Assembly (NCBI RefSeq): GCF_004297265.1
Contig: NZ_SCUT01000030.1
Span: forward strand, 119,447-183,446
DNA: 64,000 nt
Origin: Reyranella sp.
GTDB lineage: Bacteria > Pseudomonadota > Alphaproteobacteria > Reyranellales > Reyranellaceae
Direction: 5' to 3'
In this document: one piece after another, positions 26,040 to 35,064 of the stretch
How positions within the stretch are numbered: the first letter of the stretch is position 1
Layout: each line of letters begins with the position of its first letter
Notes under the pieces: model-generated
Told to the model about the DNA's origin: nothing
What the model saw: only the letters and a program-made list of their open reading frames with translations
Databases searched by the model: none
Program-made: the position numbers and the translations under genes

Positions 26040-28082
26040 GTGAAATCTGTCAGAGTTGTTTGTGCCCACGATTGTCCCGACATGTGCTCGCTCATCGCAC
26101 ATGTCGACAACGGCAAGGTCGTGCGCATCCAGGGTGACCCCGACCAGCCCTACACGGCCGGTTTTGCCTGCGGCAAGGTCAATCGCGACAGCGACCTGGT
26201 GAATTCTCCCGAGCGCATCGCCACGCCGCTGCGCCGCACCGGGCCGAAGGGCTCGGGCCAGTTCGAGCCCATCACCTGGGACCAGGCGCTCGACGAGATC
26301 GCCGGCCAGTGGAAGACCATCATCGCGGAGAGCGGCCCGCCCGCCATCCTGGGCTACGCCTACTCCGCCCATCAGGGCCTGATGAACCGCGGCCTGGTGA
26401 ACGGCCTGTTCCATGCGCTCGGCACGTCGCGCCTGCAGGCCGGTACGGTCTGCGACACGTGCTGCGAGACCGCCTGGGAGATGACGGTCGGCCCGGTGGG
26501 CGGCGCCGATCCCGAATCGGTCGTGCACTCCGACATGGTGATCTCCTGGGGCGCCGACCTGGCCGCCACCAACGTACATTTCTGGGCTCTGGCCGAGAGC
26601 CAGCGCAAGAAGACCGGCATGCCGATCGTCGTGATCGACCCGCGCCGCACGCGCAGCGCCAAGGCCGCCGACCTCTATCTGCCGATCCGCATCGGCACCG
26701 ACGCCGCCCTGGCGCTGGGCGTCATGCACATCCTGGTGCGCGACGGCCTCGCCAACCGCGACTACATCGCCCGCCACACGCTGGGCTTCGACAAGGTCGA
26801 GCGCGACGTGCTGCCGAAGTTCACGCCGGCGCGCACCGCCGAAATCACCGGCCTGCCCGTGGCGGACATCGAGAAGCTCGCCTCGATGTACGGCAAGGCC
26901 AAGGCCGCACTGATCCGGCTCGGCGAAGGCATGACCCGCCTCACCCATGGCGGCCAGGCGCTGCGCAGCGTGGCGCTGCTGCCGGGCGTCACCGGCCATT
27001 ACGGCGTGAAGGGCGGCGGCGCGCTGCTGCTCACGGCCGCCTCCTGCGACCTCAACTATGCGGCGGTGCGCAAGCCCTCCGGGCCGGCGACGGCGCGCAT
27101 GGTGAACCACCTGCGCCTCGGCGAAGAGCTCCTCAACATGAAGGATCCGCCGATCCGTTCGCTGTTCGTGGCCGCCAACAATCCGGTCGTGACCTGCCCC
27201 GAAGTGTACAAGGTCCGGAAGGGCCTGATGCGCGAGGACCTGTTCACGATCGTGCACGACCCGTTCATGACCGACACGGCGCGCTACGCCGACATCGTAC
27301 TGCCGGCCGCGAACTATCTCGAGACCGACGATCTCTACCGCGCCTATGGCGCCTACTGGATGCAATGGGGCCAGAAGGCGGTCGAGCCGGCCGGCGAAGC
27401 GCGTTCCAACTTCCATGTGGCGCAGGCGCTGGCGCAGCGCATGGGGATCACCGACCCGATCTTCAGCCTGTCGCCGCGCGAGGCGGCCGAGGAATTCTTC
27501 AAGGGCTCGACCGGGCCCGCCTCGAAGGTCGACCGCGACGAGCTGTTCGCCGGCGTGCCGCTCAACATCAAGCATGACTGGGACGGCCAGCCCTTCAAGA
27601 CGCCGTCGGGCAAGCTCGAATTCTACTCGGAACAGCTCGCCAAACAGGGCCTGCCGCCGATGCCGGACTGGGAAGCCGATCCGATCGAGGCCGAGGAAGC
27701 CGCGCGCTGGCCGCTGCGCCTGCTGACCGCGCCAGGCTACTTCCAGGCCCACACGGCCTTCTCCGGCGTCGGCTTCCTGCGCGAGCGCGAGGGCAAGCCG
27801 TTCTGCATCCTGCACCCCGACGACGCCGCGAAGCGCGGTCTCGTGGATGGCGCCCCGGTGCGCGTATTCAACGACCGCGGCGAGATCGGCCTTGTCCTCA
27901 AGGTCGCCGACGAGGTCCAGCCCGGCGTGCTCCTGGTGCCCGGCCAGCGTCCCGTCGGCGAAGCCGTCTCCGGCACGATCAACATGCTCTGCTCGGATCG
28001 CTACACCGACATGGGCGAAGGCGCGACCTACCAGAGCACCTGGCTCGAAGTTGCGCCGTGGAAGGATGCGGCGGCGGCCTGA
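26040..28082 (+). CDS. Molybdopterin-dependent oxidoreductase (DMSO-reductase superfamily), second copy
   Basis: A 680-residue Mo-bisPGD enzyme. The [4Fe-4S] cysteines are C-A-H-D-C-P-D-M-C at residues 8-16 and F-A-C-G-K-V near 43. The segment T-V-C-D-T-C-C-E-T-A-W, at about the place where family members ligand molybdenum, holds three cysteines. The C-terminal dinucleotide-binding domain has G-Q-R-P-V-G-E-A-V-S-G. GTG 26040 is preceded by GGGAGGCG. No signal peptide and no partner subunit are seen. It differs clearly from the 18-20 kb copy, so the two probably act on different substrates. Confidence 0.86.
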   Translation: MKSVRVVCAHDCPDMCSLIAHVDNGKVVRIQGDPDQPYTAGFACGKVNRDSDLVNSPERIATPLRRTGPKGSGQFEPITWDQALDEIAGQWKTIIAESGPPAILGYAYSAHQGLMNRGLVNGLFHALGTSRLQAGTVCDTCCETAWEMTVGPVGGADPESVVHSDMVISWGADLAATNVHFWALAESQRKKTGMPIVVIDPRRTRSAKAADLYLPIRIGTDAALALGVMHILVRDGLANRDYIARHTLGFDKVERDVLPKFTPARTAEITGLPVADIEKLASMYGKAKAALIRLGEGMTRLTHGGQALRSVALLPGVTGHYGVKGGGALLLTAASCDLNYAAVRKPSGPATARMVNHLRLGEELLNMKDPPIRSLFVAANNPVVTCPEVYKVRKGLMREDLFTIVHDPFMTDTARYADIVLPAANYLETDDLYRAYGAYWMQWGQKAVEPAGEARSNFHVAQALAQRMGITDPIFSLSPREAAEEFFKGSTGPASKVDRDELFAGVPLNIKHDWDGQPFKTPSGKLEFYSEQLAKQGLPPMPDWEADPIEAEEAARWPLRLLTAPGYFQAHTAFSGVGFLREREGKPFCILHPDDAAKRGLVDGAPVRVFNDRGEIGLVLKVADEVQPGVLLVPGQRPVGEAVSGTINMLCSDRYTDMGEGATYQSTWLEVAPWKDAAAA

Positions 28083-28088
28083 CGGCCG

Positions 28089-28499
28089 TCACCATTCCAG
28101 CCGGACAAGAGGCTCAAGGGCTTCTCCCCGCCGGAAGACGCGCAACGGGGCGGTGTCGGTATACACACGCTCCTCGACGATGAGGCCCTCGCGCAGACGG
28201 AACTTGTCGACACCGCGCGTGTCGAGCCGGCGCCCGCTGACAATGCGCGTCGTCTGCCATTCGATCACGACGACGTCGCCACGCGACGTCCAGTCGAGAA
28301 GCTGCCAGACGAGATCGGGCGCCGCCTCCCGCACGAAGTCGGTCAGCCGCCCGAATTCCTTGCCCTGAACGGGGCGATCGTAGAGCGGCGACTGCAGCAG
28401 CCCGTCAGGATGCCACAGCGCCAGAAAGGCCTCGCCGTCGCGCGAGGCCCACGCGGCAGCGAAGCGTGTCACGAACTCCTGAACGTCCTGCTCGGTCAT
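28089..28499 (-). CDS. NTF2-like (SnoaL/DUF4440-type) protein
   Basis: A 136-residue protein with the cone-shaped NTF2-like pattern: an opening helix (V-T-R-F-A-A-A-W-A-S-R-D-G-E-A-F), L-W-H-P-D-G, and alternating strands such as G-D-V-V-V-I-E-W. These folds serve as isomerases, hydrolases or ligand binders; no catalytic signature fixes which. It converges on the molybdopterin gene with 6 bp between stops. Confidence 0.75.
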   Translation of the reverse strand: MTEQDVQEFVTRFAAAWASRDGEAFLALWHPDGLLQSPLYDRPVQGKEFGRLTDFVREAAPDLVWQLLDWTSRGDVVVIEWQTTRIVSGRRLDTRGVDKFRLREGLIVEERVYTDTAPLRVFRRGEALEPLVRLEW

Positions 28500-28580
28500 T
28501 GCGGTGCTCCTTATCGAGAGAGGAAGCTACGCACCCACGACCGGCCGGTCTGGCGGAGTTCGGACTCTACGTCCTGTCCG

Positions 28581-28904
28581 TCACTTGTCGCCAAGGACGA
28601 AGCGGTGCTGCGTGCGCTCGCGCTTCGTGAGCTTCGGCAGCGCCTGCCCGACGATCAACGCCTTGAAGTGCGGCGTCTCCTGGTGGGAGGCGAATCCCGC
28701 CTCGTCGCGGAACACCTCGTAGAAGAAGAACTTCTCGGGCTCCGCGATCGAGCGATGGATCTGGAAGGCGTGCACCCAGGGCTCGCGCTGGGCCTGCGGC
28801 AGGTACTCGCGGACGATCGTTGCCACGGCGTCGGCCTCGGAGGGGATGGCCTCCCAGAACGCCGTGACGACGAGCCCGTCTTTCAGGGAATGAAGATCGA
28901 CCAT
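28581..28904 (-). CDS. ABM-domain (antibiotic biosynthesis monooxygenase-like) protein
   Basis: A 107-residue dimeric alpha/beta barrel-type protein. The segment F-F-F-Y-E-V-F-R-D-E-A-G-F-A-S-H and the following H-F-K-A are typical of YgiN-like quinol monooxygenases. It probably handles a quinone or small aromatic without a cofactor. It lies 81 bp upstream of the NTF2-like gene on the same strand, so the two may be cotranscribed. Confidence 0.78.
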   Translation of the reverse strand: MVDLHSLKDGLVVTAFWEAIPSEADAVATIVREYLPQAQREPWVHAFQIHRSIAEPEKFFFYEVFRDEAGFASHQETPHFKALIVGQALPKLTKRERTQHRFVLGDK

Positions 28905-28983
28905 GTGTGCTTCTCCTGTCGTTGCTGACGGGAAGGTTCTAGGTCGGCCGTCCGCGCCGTCGTTTCGGTCGAGGTCGAAGCGA

Positions 28984-30453
28984 CTACTTCACCATCTCCT
29001 GCGCCGCGACCCGGATGCGGCCGGTGCGGCGGGCCTTGTCGAGCGCTTCGTAGTCCTCGTCGGTCTGTCTGGAATAGGCCATGGCGAACTTGCCGATCGC
29101 CTCGTCGAGCGCATCGCCGTTGCCGCAGTAACCTGCGATCATGGCGGGATCGCCCGACTTGGCATGCGCCAGCGCCAGGGCCCAGCCGCACAGGGTGCAG
29201 TACTCGACGAAGCCGTCGATGCCGCTCGGGTCGCTCTCGTTGAACTTGACGCTGCCCTTCATGTCGGCGAGCTGGCGGACGTAGAAATCCTTGCCGTCGG
29301 CCTCGCCCCAGCCGAGGAAGATGTCGGGCGAGCCCTGCGTCAGCCGCTGGCCGACGACGACCCGCCTGCCCTGGTTCTCGAACCTGAGCTTCTGGTCGAC
29401 ATAGGGCGCAAGAACGGACGCCTGCGCCTGCTTCACCTGCAGGAACAGCGGATCGTCGGGATCGTGGCCTTGCAGCAGCAGAATCCAGCAGCCCGTGCCG
29501 ACACTGCCGACGCCGACCACCTTGCGGGCGGAATCGACGATGCGATAGCGCGACAGCAGCATCCGCCGGTCGATCGGCAACGACGCAACATAGGCCTGGA
29601 GCATGATGTCGAGCGCCTCATTGGCCGGCGTGCCTGCCGCCGTATGCGTCTCGCGCACGATGAGCGGCACCTCCTCGATGATGCGGTGCTCGCCGTCGAC
29701 CTGCTCGGTCAGCTTCTCCAGAACGCTGACATGACCCTTGGCGCGGGCCTTGTCCATCAGCCGCTCGGCGCCGCGTCGCGCCCGCGGAGACAGCGTGTCG
29801 AGCACCGCGCGCTCGTCGATCCGGTCGTACCAGATGTCGAGATAGCCCATGTCGGCGTAGCGCCGCATGCGCTTGCGGTAGGAGCGCACGATCGCCTGCG
29901 CCGCCTCCTCCGCCGCAACGCGATCGCCGCCCATGAAACGCACGGCAACCGCGGCGCTGGCGGCGAGGCGCTTCAGGTCCCATTCCCAGGGGCCGGGATG
30001 GACCTCGTCGAAGTCGTTGATGGCGAAGATCAGGTTGCGCTCGGCCGAGGCGAAAACGCCGAAGTTCGAGACGTGCATGTCGCCACAGGCGGCAACGCCC
30101 ATGCCGGTGACCGGCGTGGTCGACAGGTCGGCCGTCATGACCGCCGCCGAGCCGCGCAGGAAGGCGAAGGGCGAGGCCAGCATGCGCGCAAACCGCACCG
30201 GCACCAGCTTCTGCACCCGGCTTTCGTTCTGCGCCTCGAGGATGGCGACCGGATCGGGGCGGTCCGAAGCCTTCTCAAACCGGGCGTGCGACGCGCGGGG
30301 CACCTGCGCGCGCAGAGCCTTGCCGGCCTGCATACGCTCTTCGAGCGTCGGCCGTGGGGCAACGAAGCTGTCGCGCAGCGACATGTTGTCGATCGCCGTA
30401 TTCAAGCGCTCGTAGGTCCGGTCGATGTTCGCCTGGATCTTCACCACCGCCAT
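28984..30453 (-). CDS. DUF2252 domain-containing protein
   Basis: A 489-residue DUF2252 protein. The conserved G-D-M-H-V-S-N-F-G and F-D-E-V-H-P-G-P-W-E-W-D-L-K-R-L blocks resemble the catalytic and metal loops of aminoglycoside-kinase-like folds, so a phosphotransferase role is plausible but unproven. No signal peptide. It lies 21 bp downstream of the MFS gene on the same strand. Confidence 0.88.
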   Translation of the reverse strand: MAVVKIQANIDRTYERLNTAIDNMSLRDSFVAPRPTLEERMQAGKALRAQVPRASHARFEKASDRPDPVAILEAQNESRVQKLVPVRFARMLASPFAFLRGSAAVMTADLSTTPVTGMGVAACGDMHVSNFGVFASAERNLIFAINDFDEVHPGPWEWDLKRLAASAAVAVRFMGGDRVAAEEAAQAIVRSYRKRMRRYADMGYLDIWYDRIDERAVLDTLSPRARRGAERLMDKARAKGHVSVLEKLTEQVDGEHRIIEEVPLIVRETHTAAGTPANEALDIMLQAYVASLPIDRRMLLSRYRIVDSARKVVGVGSVGTGCWILLLQGHDPDDPLFLQVKQAQASVLAPYVDQKLRFENQGRRVVVGQRLTQGSPDIFLGWGEADGKDFYVRQLADMKGSVKFNESDPSGIDGFVEYCTLCGWALALAHAKSGDPAMIAGYCGNGDALDEAIGKFAMAYSRQTDEDYEALDKARRTGRIRVAAQEMVK

Positions 30454-30474
30454 GGTCGCCCCCGCTCCCGCAAT

Positions 30475-31896
30475 TCAACGTCGCACTGTCGCCTTGTTAG
30501 CATCTGCGCGGCCGGCGAGCATTGCCAGGCGAGAGCCGGCGACAACCGCCAGGAGAGCGACGGATACGAAACTCGCCGGCACCCAGAAGGCCGCACGGGC
30601 GATGCCCTCCGTTTCGAGCCCGCGCGCGAACCCCGCCAGGGTGGCGACGATGCCGGCCGCCGCGGCTCCGAGCGCAAAGCCGGTCTGCTGCACGGTCGCG
30701 ACCGCGGAGGCAGCGAGATCGCCCTCTCCGGCCCTGGCGCCGCCCATCAACCGCTGCACGCCGAAGCCCCAGCAAACACCCATGCCCAGGCCGACCAGCG
30801 CGATCGACGCTGGCAGGACGACCACGGGATGGACCGACATCAGCAACGCCACGCCGGCCAGGCCCACCGCCATCGCCAGCGGGCCCAGGCTCAGCAAGCG
30901 CCCGGCGGCCCGGGGCGACCAGCCCGCGACGACGAGCGAGGCAGCGGTCCAGCCCATCGAGGCGCCGGCGACGGTATAGCCTGCGGCCAGCGGATCGAAG
31001 CCGTGCAGGGTCCGCAGGAAGATCGGCACGAAGATCGAGAGCGGGCTGTAGGTGATCGAGACCAGCAGCGCGAACCACATGGCGACGCCTGTGGTGCTCC
31101 GCAGCGAGAAGGAATCGCTCGGGAAGAGCGGCGCGCCGGAACGGCGATCGAGCAGGATCATCGCCACGAGCAGCGCGACCGCCGTCAGGAAGAGCCCCGC
31201 CTTGGCAGCCGCCAGGGTGACGACGCTGGCCACCGACATGGTGGCGATCGCCAGGCAGATCAGCACGATGCGTCCCACCGGCATCGCCCGTCCGGGTCTT
31301 CCCGTGTCGGCCGTGGCCCGTGGCAGGGCGCGGGCTGCCACCAGGGCCAGCAGGGCCGCGAGACCGGTCACGGCATAGAAGGATCCACGCCAGTTGCCCC
31401 AGGTGGCGAAAGCCCCGCCCATCAACGGGCCGATCAGCACCGACATGCTCCAGGCGCCCGAAAGCAGCGCGGCGACCCTGGGCCACATCGGCTCGGGAAA
31501 GGACTTGCCGACCAGCACGTAGGCCATCGCCGACAACACTCCGCCGCCAAAGCCCTGCACGAAGCGGCCGGCCACCACCGCTTCCATCGACGGCGCCACG
31601 GCGCAGACCAGGGCGCCGGCGCCGAACACGACAGCTCCCGCACAGAAGGCCGCACGGGCGCCGAGTTGCGCCGTGAGGCGGCCGGTGCAGGTCGCCGCGA
31701 CGATCGACGAGGCGAGGAAGGCCGTGGTCGGCCAGCTCATCATCGCCGCGCCGCCGACTTCCTCGACGATGCTCGGCAGCACCGTCGCCAGCATGAGCAC
31801 GTTCATCGAATGCAGGAGGACGCCGCCCACCAGCGCCACCAGAAGAGGCAACCATTGGCGCTTCAGGAGCGCCGACCAACCGACCGTCACCGACAT
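30475..31896 (-). CDS. MFS transporter, drug/H+ antiporter type
   Basis: A 473-residue membrane protein with at least 12, perhaps 14, hydrophobic segments. The first helices carry H-S-M-N-V-L-M-L-A-T-V-L-P-S-I, as in the EmrB/QacA group, and motif C-like glycines occur in G-A-W-S-M-S-V-L-I-G-P-L. ATG 31896 is chosen; a TTG at 31932 is weaker. It is divergent from the Ada/AlkA-type gene with a 116-bp shared promoter region and is probably cotranscribed with DUF2252. Confidence 0.86.
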   Translation of the reverse strand: MSVTVGWSALLKRQWLPLLVALVGGVLLHSMNVLMLATVLPSIVEEVGGAAMMSWPTTAFLASSIVAATCTGRLTAQLGARAAFCAGAVVFGAGALVCAVAPSMEAVVAGRFVQGFGGGVLSAMAYVLVGKSFPEPMWPRVAALLSGAWSMSVLIGPLMGGAFATWGNWRGSFYAVTGLAALLALVAARALPRATADTGRPGRAMPVGRIVLICLAIATMSVASVVTLAAAKAGLFLTAVALLVAMILLDRRSGAPLFPSDSFSLRSTTGVAMWFALLVSITYSPLSIFVPIFLRTLHGFDPLAAGYTVAGASMGWTAASLVVAGWSPRAAGRLLSLGPLAMAVGLAGVALLMSVHPVVVLPASIALVGLGMGVCWGFGVQRLMGGARAGEGDLAASAVATVQQTGFALGAAAAGIVATLAGFARGLETEGIARAAFWVPASFVSVALLAVVAGSRLAMLAGRADANKATVRR

Positions 31897-32012
31897 GGCC
31901 GGCGACTGATCATTTTCCCGAGCCGCGGTCAAACGAAGGCCCCAAACGGCGTATGACTATCGGGTCCGAAAACCGCGAGCGCCGCTCGCACGCGCGTGAA
32001 AGGATTGGCCTC

Positions 32013-33065
32013 ATGGAATTGCTCGACCGCAGGACCTACTACCGCGCCTTCCAGAGCCGTGACGCCCGCTTCGACGGGCGCGTGTTCGTCGGCGTCACCT
32101 CGACCGGCATCTACTGCCGGCCGGTCTGCCCCGCGCGTACGCCCAGGTTCGAGAACTGCCGCTTCTATGCGTCGGCCGCCGCCGCGCAGGAGGCGGGCTT
32201 CCGGCCCTGCCTGCGTTGCCGACCCGAGATCGCCCCCGACCTGGCCTTCTGGCGCGGCACCGCCAACACGGTGAGTCGCGCGCTGGCCCTGATCGCCGAT
32301 GGCGCGCTCGACGAGGATGAAGCCGGCGTCGAAGCGCTGGCCGAGCGGCAGGGGGTCGGCGGCCGGCAGCTTCGCCGCCTGTTCCAGCGCCATCTCGGCG
32401 CATCGCCGATCGCGGTGGCGCAGACGAGGCGCGTCCTGTTCGCCAAGCAGCTCCTGCACGACACGCGCCTGCCGATGGCGGAGGTGGCGTTGGCGTCTGG
32501 CTTCGGCAGCGTTCGGCGCTTCAACGAGACGTTCCGTGCATTGTTCGGCCGGCCGCCGAGCGCGCTGCGCCGCAGGAGCGGCGCCGATACCTCGGCCAGG
32601 GACGGAGTCACGTTGAAGCTCGCCTACCGCCCACCGTACGACTGGCCCGGCATGCTGGCGGCGCTGGCCGCCCGGTCTGCGCCCGGCACCGAATGGATCG
32701 AAGAGGACGTCTGGCATCGCCGCATCGATCTGGAGGGCGAGCACGGCAGCGTCGCCGTCGCGCATCTGCCCGACCGCAATGCCGTCGCGGTCACCATCCG
32801 CGTCCCGTCGGTCAAGGCGCTCCCGGCGATCGTCGCGCGCGTGCGGCGCGTGTTCGACCTCGGCGCCGACATCGCCACCATCGACAGCCATCTCGCCCGC
32901 GACCCGAAGCTGGCGCCGCTGATTGCGAGGCGCCCCGGCCTGCGGGCGCCGGGCGACTGGGAACGAGATGCCGCAGGCATTTCCATCGACGACGGAGCGC
33001 CGCCGGCCTGGCGGCCCTGGCACGCCTATGCCGCCCAACATCTCAGGATGGCCCGTCATGGCTGA
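32013..33065 (+). CDS. Ada/AlkA-type regulator lacking the HhH-GPD glycosylase domain
   Basis: A 350-residue protein that starts like the fused Ada-AlkA repair proteins. A zinc-binding methyl-phosphotriester domain has Y-C-R-P-V-C-P-A-R and C-L-R-C-R. An AraC-type helix-turn-helix follows at about residues 85-185, then an AlkA N-terminal domain (L-A-Y-R-P-P-Y-D-W-P). After G-L-R-A-P-G-D-W-E, where the helix-hairpin-helix glycosylase should begin, the text jumps to A-W-R-P-W-H-A-Y-A-A-Q-H-L, which normally ends that domain. About 120-130 residues are missing in frame. It should still sense methylation and bind DNA but not excise bases. ATG 32013 has AAAGGA upstream. Confidence 0.85.
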   Translation: MELLDRRTYYRAFQSRDARFDGRVFVGVTSTGIYCRPVCPARTPRFENCRFYASAAAAQEAGFRPCLRCRPEIAPDLAFWRGTANTVSRALALIADGALDEDEAGVEALAERQGVGGRQLRRLFQRHLGASPIAVAQTRRVLFAKQLLHDTRLPMAEVALASGFGSVRRFNETFRALFGRPPSALRRRSGADTSARDGVTLKLAYRPPYDWPGMLAALAARSAPGTEWIEEDVWHRRIDLEGEHGSVAVAHLPDRNAVAVTIRVPSVKALPAIVARVRRVFDLGADIATIDSHLARDPKLAPLIARRPGLRAPGDWERDAAGISIDDGAPPAWRPWHAYAAQHLRMARHG

Positions 33066-33576
33066 GCATTTCGACTTCCGCATCGATCGCCTGACGACGC
33101 CGATCGGCGAGCTGCTGATCGTGGCCGATGGCGAAGGCCGCCTGCGTACCATCGACTGGACCGACCACGAGGCCCGCATGCGCGTCCTGCTCGACCGCTA
33201 CTATGGCAAGGGGCGCTATTCACTCTTGGCCGCGCGCGATCCTGGCGGGCTGACGAAGGCGATGCGGTCGTACTTCAGGGGCGACATCGCGGTCATCGAA
33301 ACGCTGCCGGTCGAGACGACGGGCACGCCGTTCCAGAGGAGCGTGTGGCGGGCGCTGCGCAAGATCCGCCGCGGCACGACGATCAGCTATGCCGAGCTGG
33401 CCGCGCGCATCGACAAGCCGAAGGCCGTCCGCGCCGCCGGCCTCGCCAACGGCCAGAACCCGATCAGCATCGTCGTACCCTGCCATCGCGTCATCGGCAG
33501 CGACGGCACGCTGACCGGCTACGGTGGCGGCCTGCCGCGCAAGAAGTGGCTGCTGGAGCACGAGGGTGCGCTGTAG
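33058..33576 (+). CDS. ogt: Methylated-DNA--protein-cysteine S-methyltransferase
   Basis: A 172-residue O6-alkylguanine-DNA alkyltransferase. The acceptor-cysteine motif I-V-V-P-C-H-R-V-I is near residue 143, preceded by the helix-turn-helix with S-Y-A-E-L-A and the arginine-finger region A-V-R-A-A-G-L-A-N. The enzyme transfers the methyl group to itself once. ATG 33058 overlaps the end of the upstream Ada/AlkA-type gene by 8 bp, so both belong to one adaptive-response operon. Confidence 0.93.
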   Translation: MAEHFDFRIDRLTTPIGELLIVADGEGRLRTIDWTDHEARMRVLLDRYYGKGRYSLLAARDPGGLTKAMRSYFRGDIAVIETLPVETTGTPFQRSVWRALRKIRRGTTISYAELAARIDKPKAVRAAGLANGQNPISIVVPCHRVIGSDGTLTGYGGGLPRKKWLLEHEGAL

Positions 33577-33607
33577 GCGCTCCAGTTTGGGTTGGCGGAG
33601 AAGGCTC

Positions 33608-34582
33608 TCAATCCAGTGAGACGCCGGTCTCCGCCGCCACCGTCTTCCACTGGCGCACTTCCCCGTCGAGGAAGCGCGCCATCTCGGCGCTGCCTTGCGG
33701 CATGGGATCGAGGAAGGCGGCCTCGAATTTCTCCTTCACGTCCGGCAGGAGCAGCACGCGGGCGATGTCGGCCGCCAGCTTGTTCGTCACCTCCGGCGGC
33801 GTGCCCGTCGGCGCGAGGAAGCCGTACCAGTTGTAGACGACGACGCCCGGCGCGCTCTCGGCATAGGTCTGGACGTTGGGCAGGCGCGGATGACGCTCTG
33901 CCGTCGCAATCGCCAACGGCTTCAGCTTGCCCGACTGGAGATGCGGCATGACCGGCGCCATTGCGTTCATCACCAACGGGATCTGGCCGTTGATCGCGTC
34001 GGTGAGCGCAGGGCCGCCGCCTTTGTAGGGCACATGGACGAGATCGAGGCCAACCTTGGTGCGCAGCAGTTCATAGGTGAGATGGGGGCCGCTGCCCTGA
34101 CCCGGCGTGCCAACCGGGATCTTCTGGAGCTGATCGCGCGGCATCGCGAGCAGCTCCTTCAGCGAATTGGCGGGGAACGAGGGATTGGCGACCAGGACCT
34201 GGGGCGATGCGCCGACCAGCGTGATCGGCACGAAATTCTTCACGGGATCGTAACGCGCCTTGGAATAGACGGCGGGGTTGATGCCGTGCGCCACGTCGGC
34301 ATAGAGCAGCGTATATCCGTCCGCCGGCGCCCGCGCGACGATCTCCGTGCCCAGCATACCGGCGGCGCCAGGCTTGTTGTCGACGATCAGGTTGTAGCCG
34401 CCGATCTCCTGGAGTTTCTGCGCCACAAGCCTTCCGGTGAAATCCGAACCGCCGCCGGGCGCATACGGCACCACGAGGCGAATGGTCTGTGACGGATAGG
34501 CCGCCTGCGCGTGGGCGGACGATCCGACCAGGCCGACGGCAGAACCGGCAGCCAGCAGGCTGCGTCGCGAGAGGGTCATCAT
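33608..34582 (-). CDS. Bug-type tripartite tricarboxylate transporter substrate-binding protein
   Basis: A 324-residue periplasmic receptor of the TctC/Bug family. A twin-arginine-like signal (S-R-R-S-L-L-A-A-G) ends at A-H-A-Q-A. The family segments I-R-L-V-V-P-Y-A-P-G-G, N-K-P-G-A-A-G and V-P-Y-K-G-G-G-P-A are present. These receptors bind carboxylates or amides; specificity is unknown. No TctA/TctB membrane genes are adjacent, which is normal for orphan Bug proteins. It is the last gene of a minus-strand run, 53 bp after GFA. Confidence 0.9.
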   Translation of the reverse strand: MMTLSRRSLLAAGSAVGLVGSSAHAQAAYPSQTIRLVVPYAPGGGSDFTGRLVAQKLQEIGGYNLIVDNKPGAAGMLGTEIVARAPADGYTLLYADVAHGINPAVYSKARYDPVKNFVPITLVGASPQVLVANPSFPANSLKELLAMPRDQLQKIPVGTPGQGSGPHLTYELLRTKVGLDLVHVPYKGGGPALTDAINGQIPLVMNAMAPVMPHLQSGKLKPLAIATAERHPRLPNVQTYAESAPGVVVYNWYGFLAPTGTPPEVTNKLAADIARVLLLPDVKEKFEAAFLDPMPQGSAEMARFLDGEVRQWKTVAAETGVSLD

Positions 34583-34635
34583 GGCACGTAGGTTAATCAC
34601 ACTTCGTGCCAAGCCAAGCCTGCCGTTGCGTCCGC

Positions 34636-35052
34636 TCAGGCCGGCGGCATCCGCTCGAAGGCCGTCAGGGCCGGATCCATGGAATCCCAAGCATGACCCC
34701 GCGCCCTGTAGAGCACCATCTGCGGCCTGTATCGGCCCGGCTCGTCGAGGCTCGCGGCGTGCACGGTGAAGAGGTCGGGCATGGCCGCGAACGTCAGATA
34801 AACGGGTGTCCCGCAGGCTGGACAGAAGGCGTGCGTCTTCACGTTGCCGCTGTCCGCTGCAATGTCCCATTGCGCCGCCGTGCCCGTGAGCCTCACGTCC
34901 TTGCGCCCCGGAAAGGTCAGATAGGACCCGTGTCCCGTTCCGCTTCTCTGCTGGCAATCGCGACACTGGCAATCGGCCATCACCAGCGGCTCGGCGGCGA
35001 TTTCATAGCGGACCGCGCCACAGGCACAGCCGCCCGAGTAGGGTTCGCTCAT
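34636..35052 (-). CDS. GFA family (CENP-V/GFA domain) zinc protein
   Basis: A 138-residue protein with the GFA zinc-binding pattern: G-G-C-A-C-G-A-V at residues 7-14, D-C-Q-C-R-D-C near 27 and F-C-P-A-C-G-T near 76. Members were first linked to glutathione-dependent formaldehyde activation, but most have no proven activity. It lies 12 bp behind the SRPBCC gene and so within the ArsR-headed operon. Confidence 0.87.
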   Translation of the reverse strand: MSEPYSGGCACGAVRYEIAAEPLVMADCQCRDCQQRSGTGHGSYLTFPGRKDVRLTGTAAQWDIAADSGNVKTHAFCPACGTPVYLTFAAMPDLFTVHAASLDEPGRYRPQMVLYRARGHAWDSMDPALTAFERMPPA

Positions 35053-35064
35053 GACGTCCCTCCC

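Noticed and set aside
18191..28082. The two molybdopterin oxidoreductases as further selenoproteins
   Set aside because: Both are open without an in-frame TGA, and neither shows a Sec position; the region around the metal ligand has cysteines or other residues.
28903..31956. A very long open frame on the plus strand opposite DUF2252 and the MFS gene
   Set aside because: It is a GC-skew shadow with R/A/G/H-rich low-complexity translation; the opposite strand carries two recognisable proteins.
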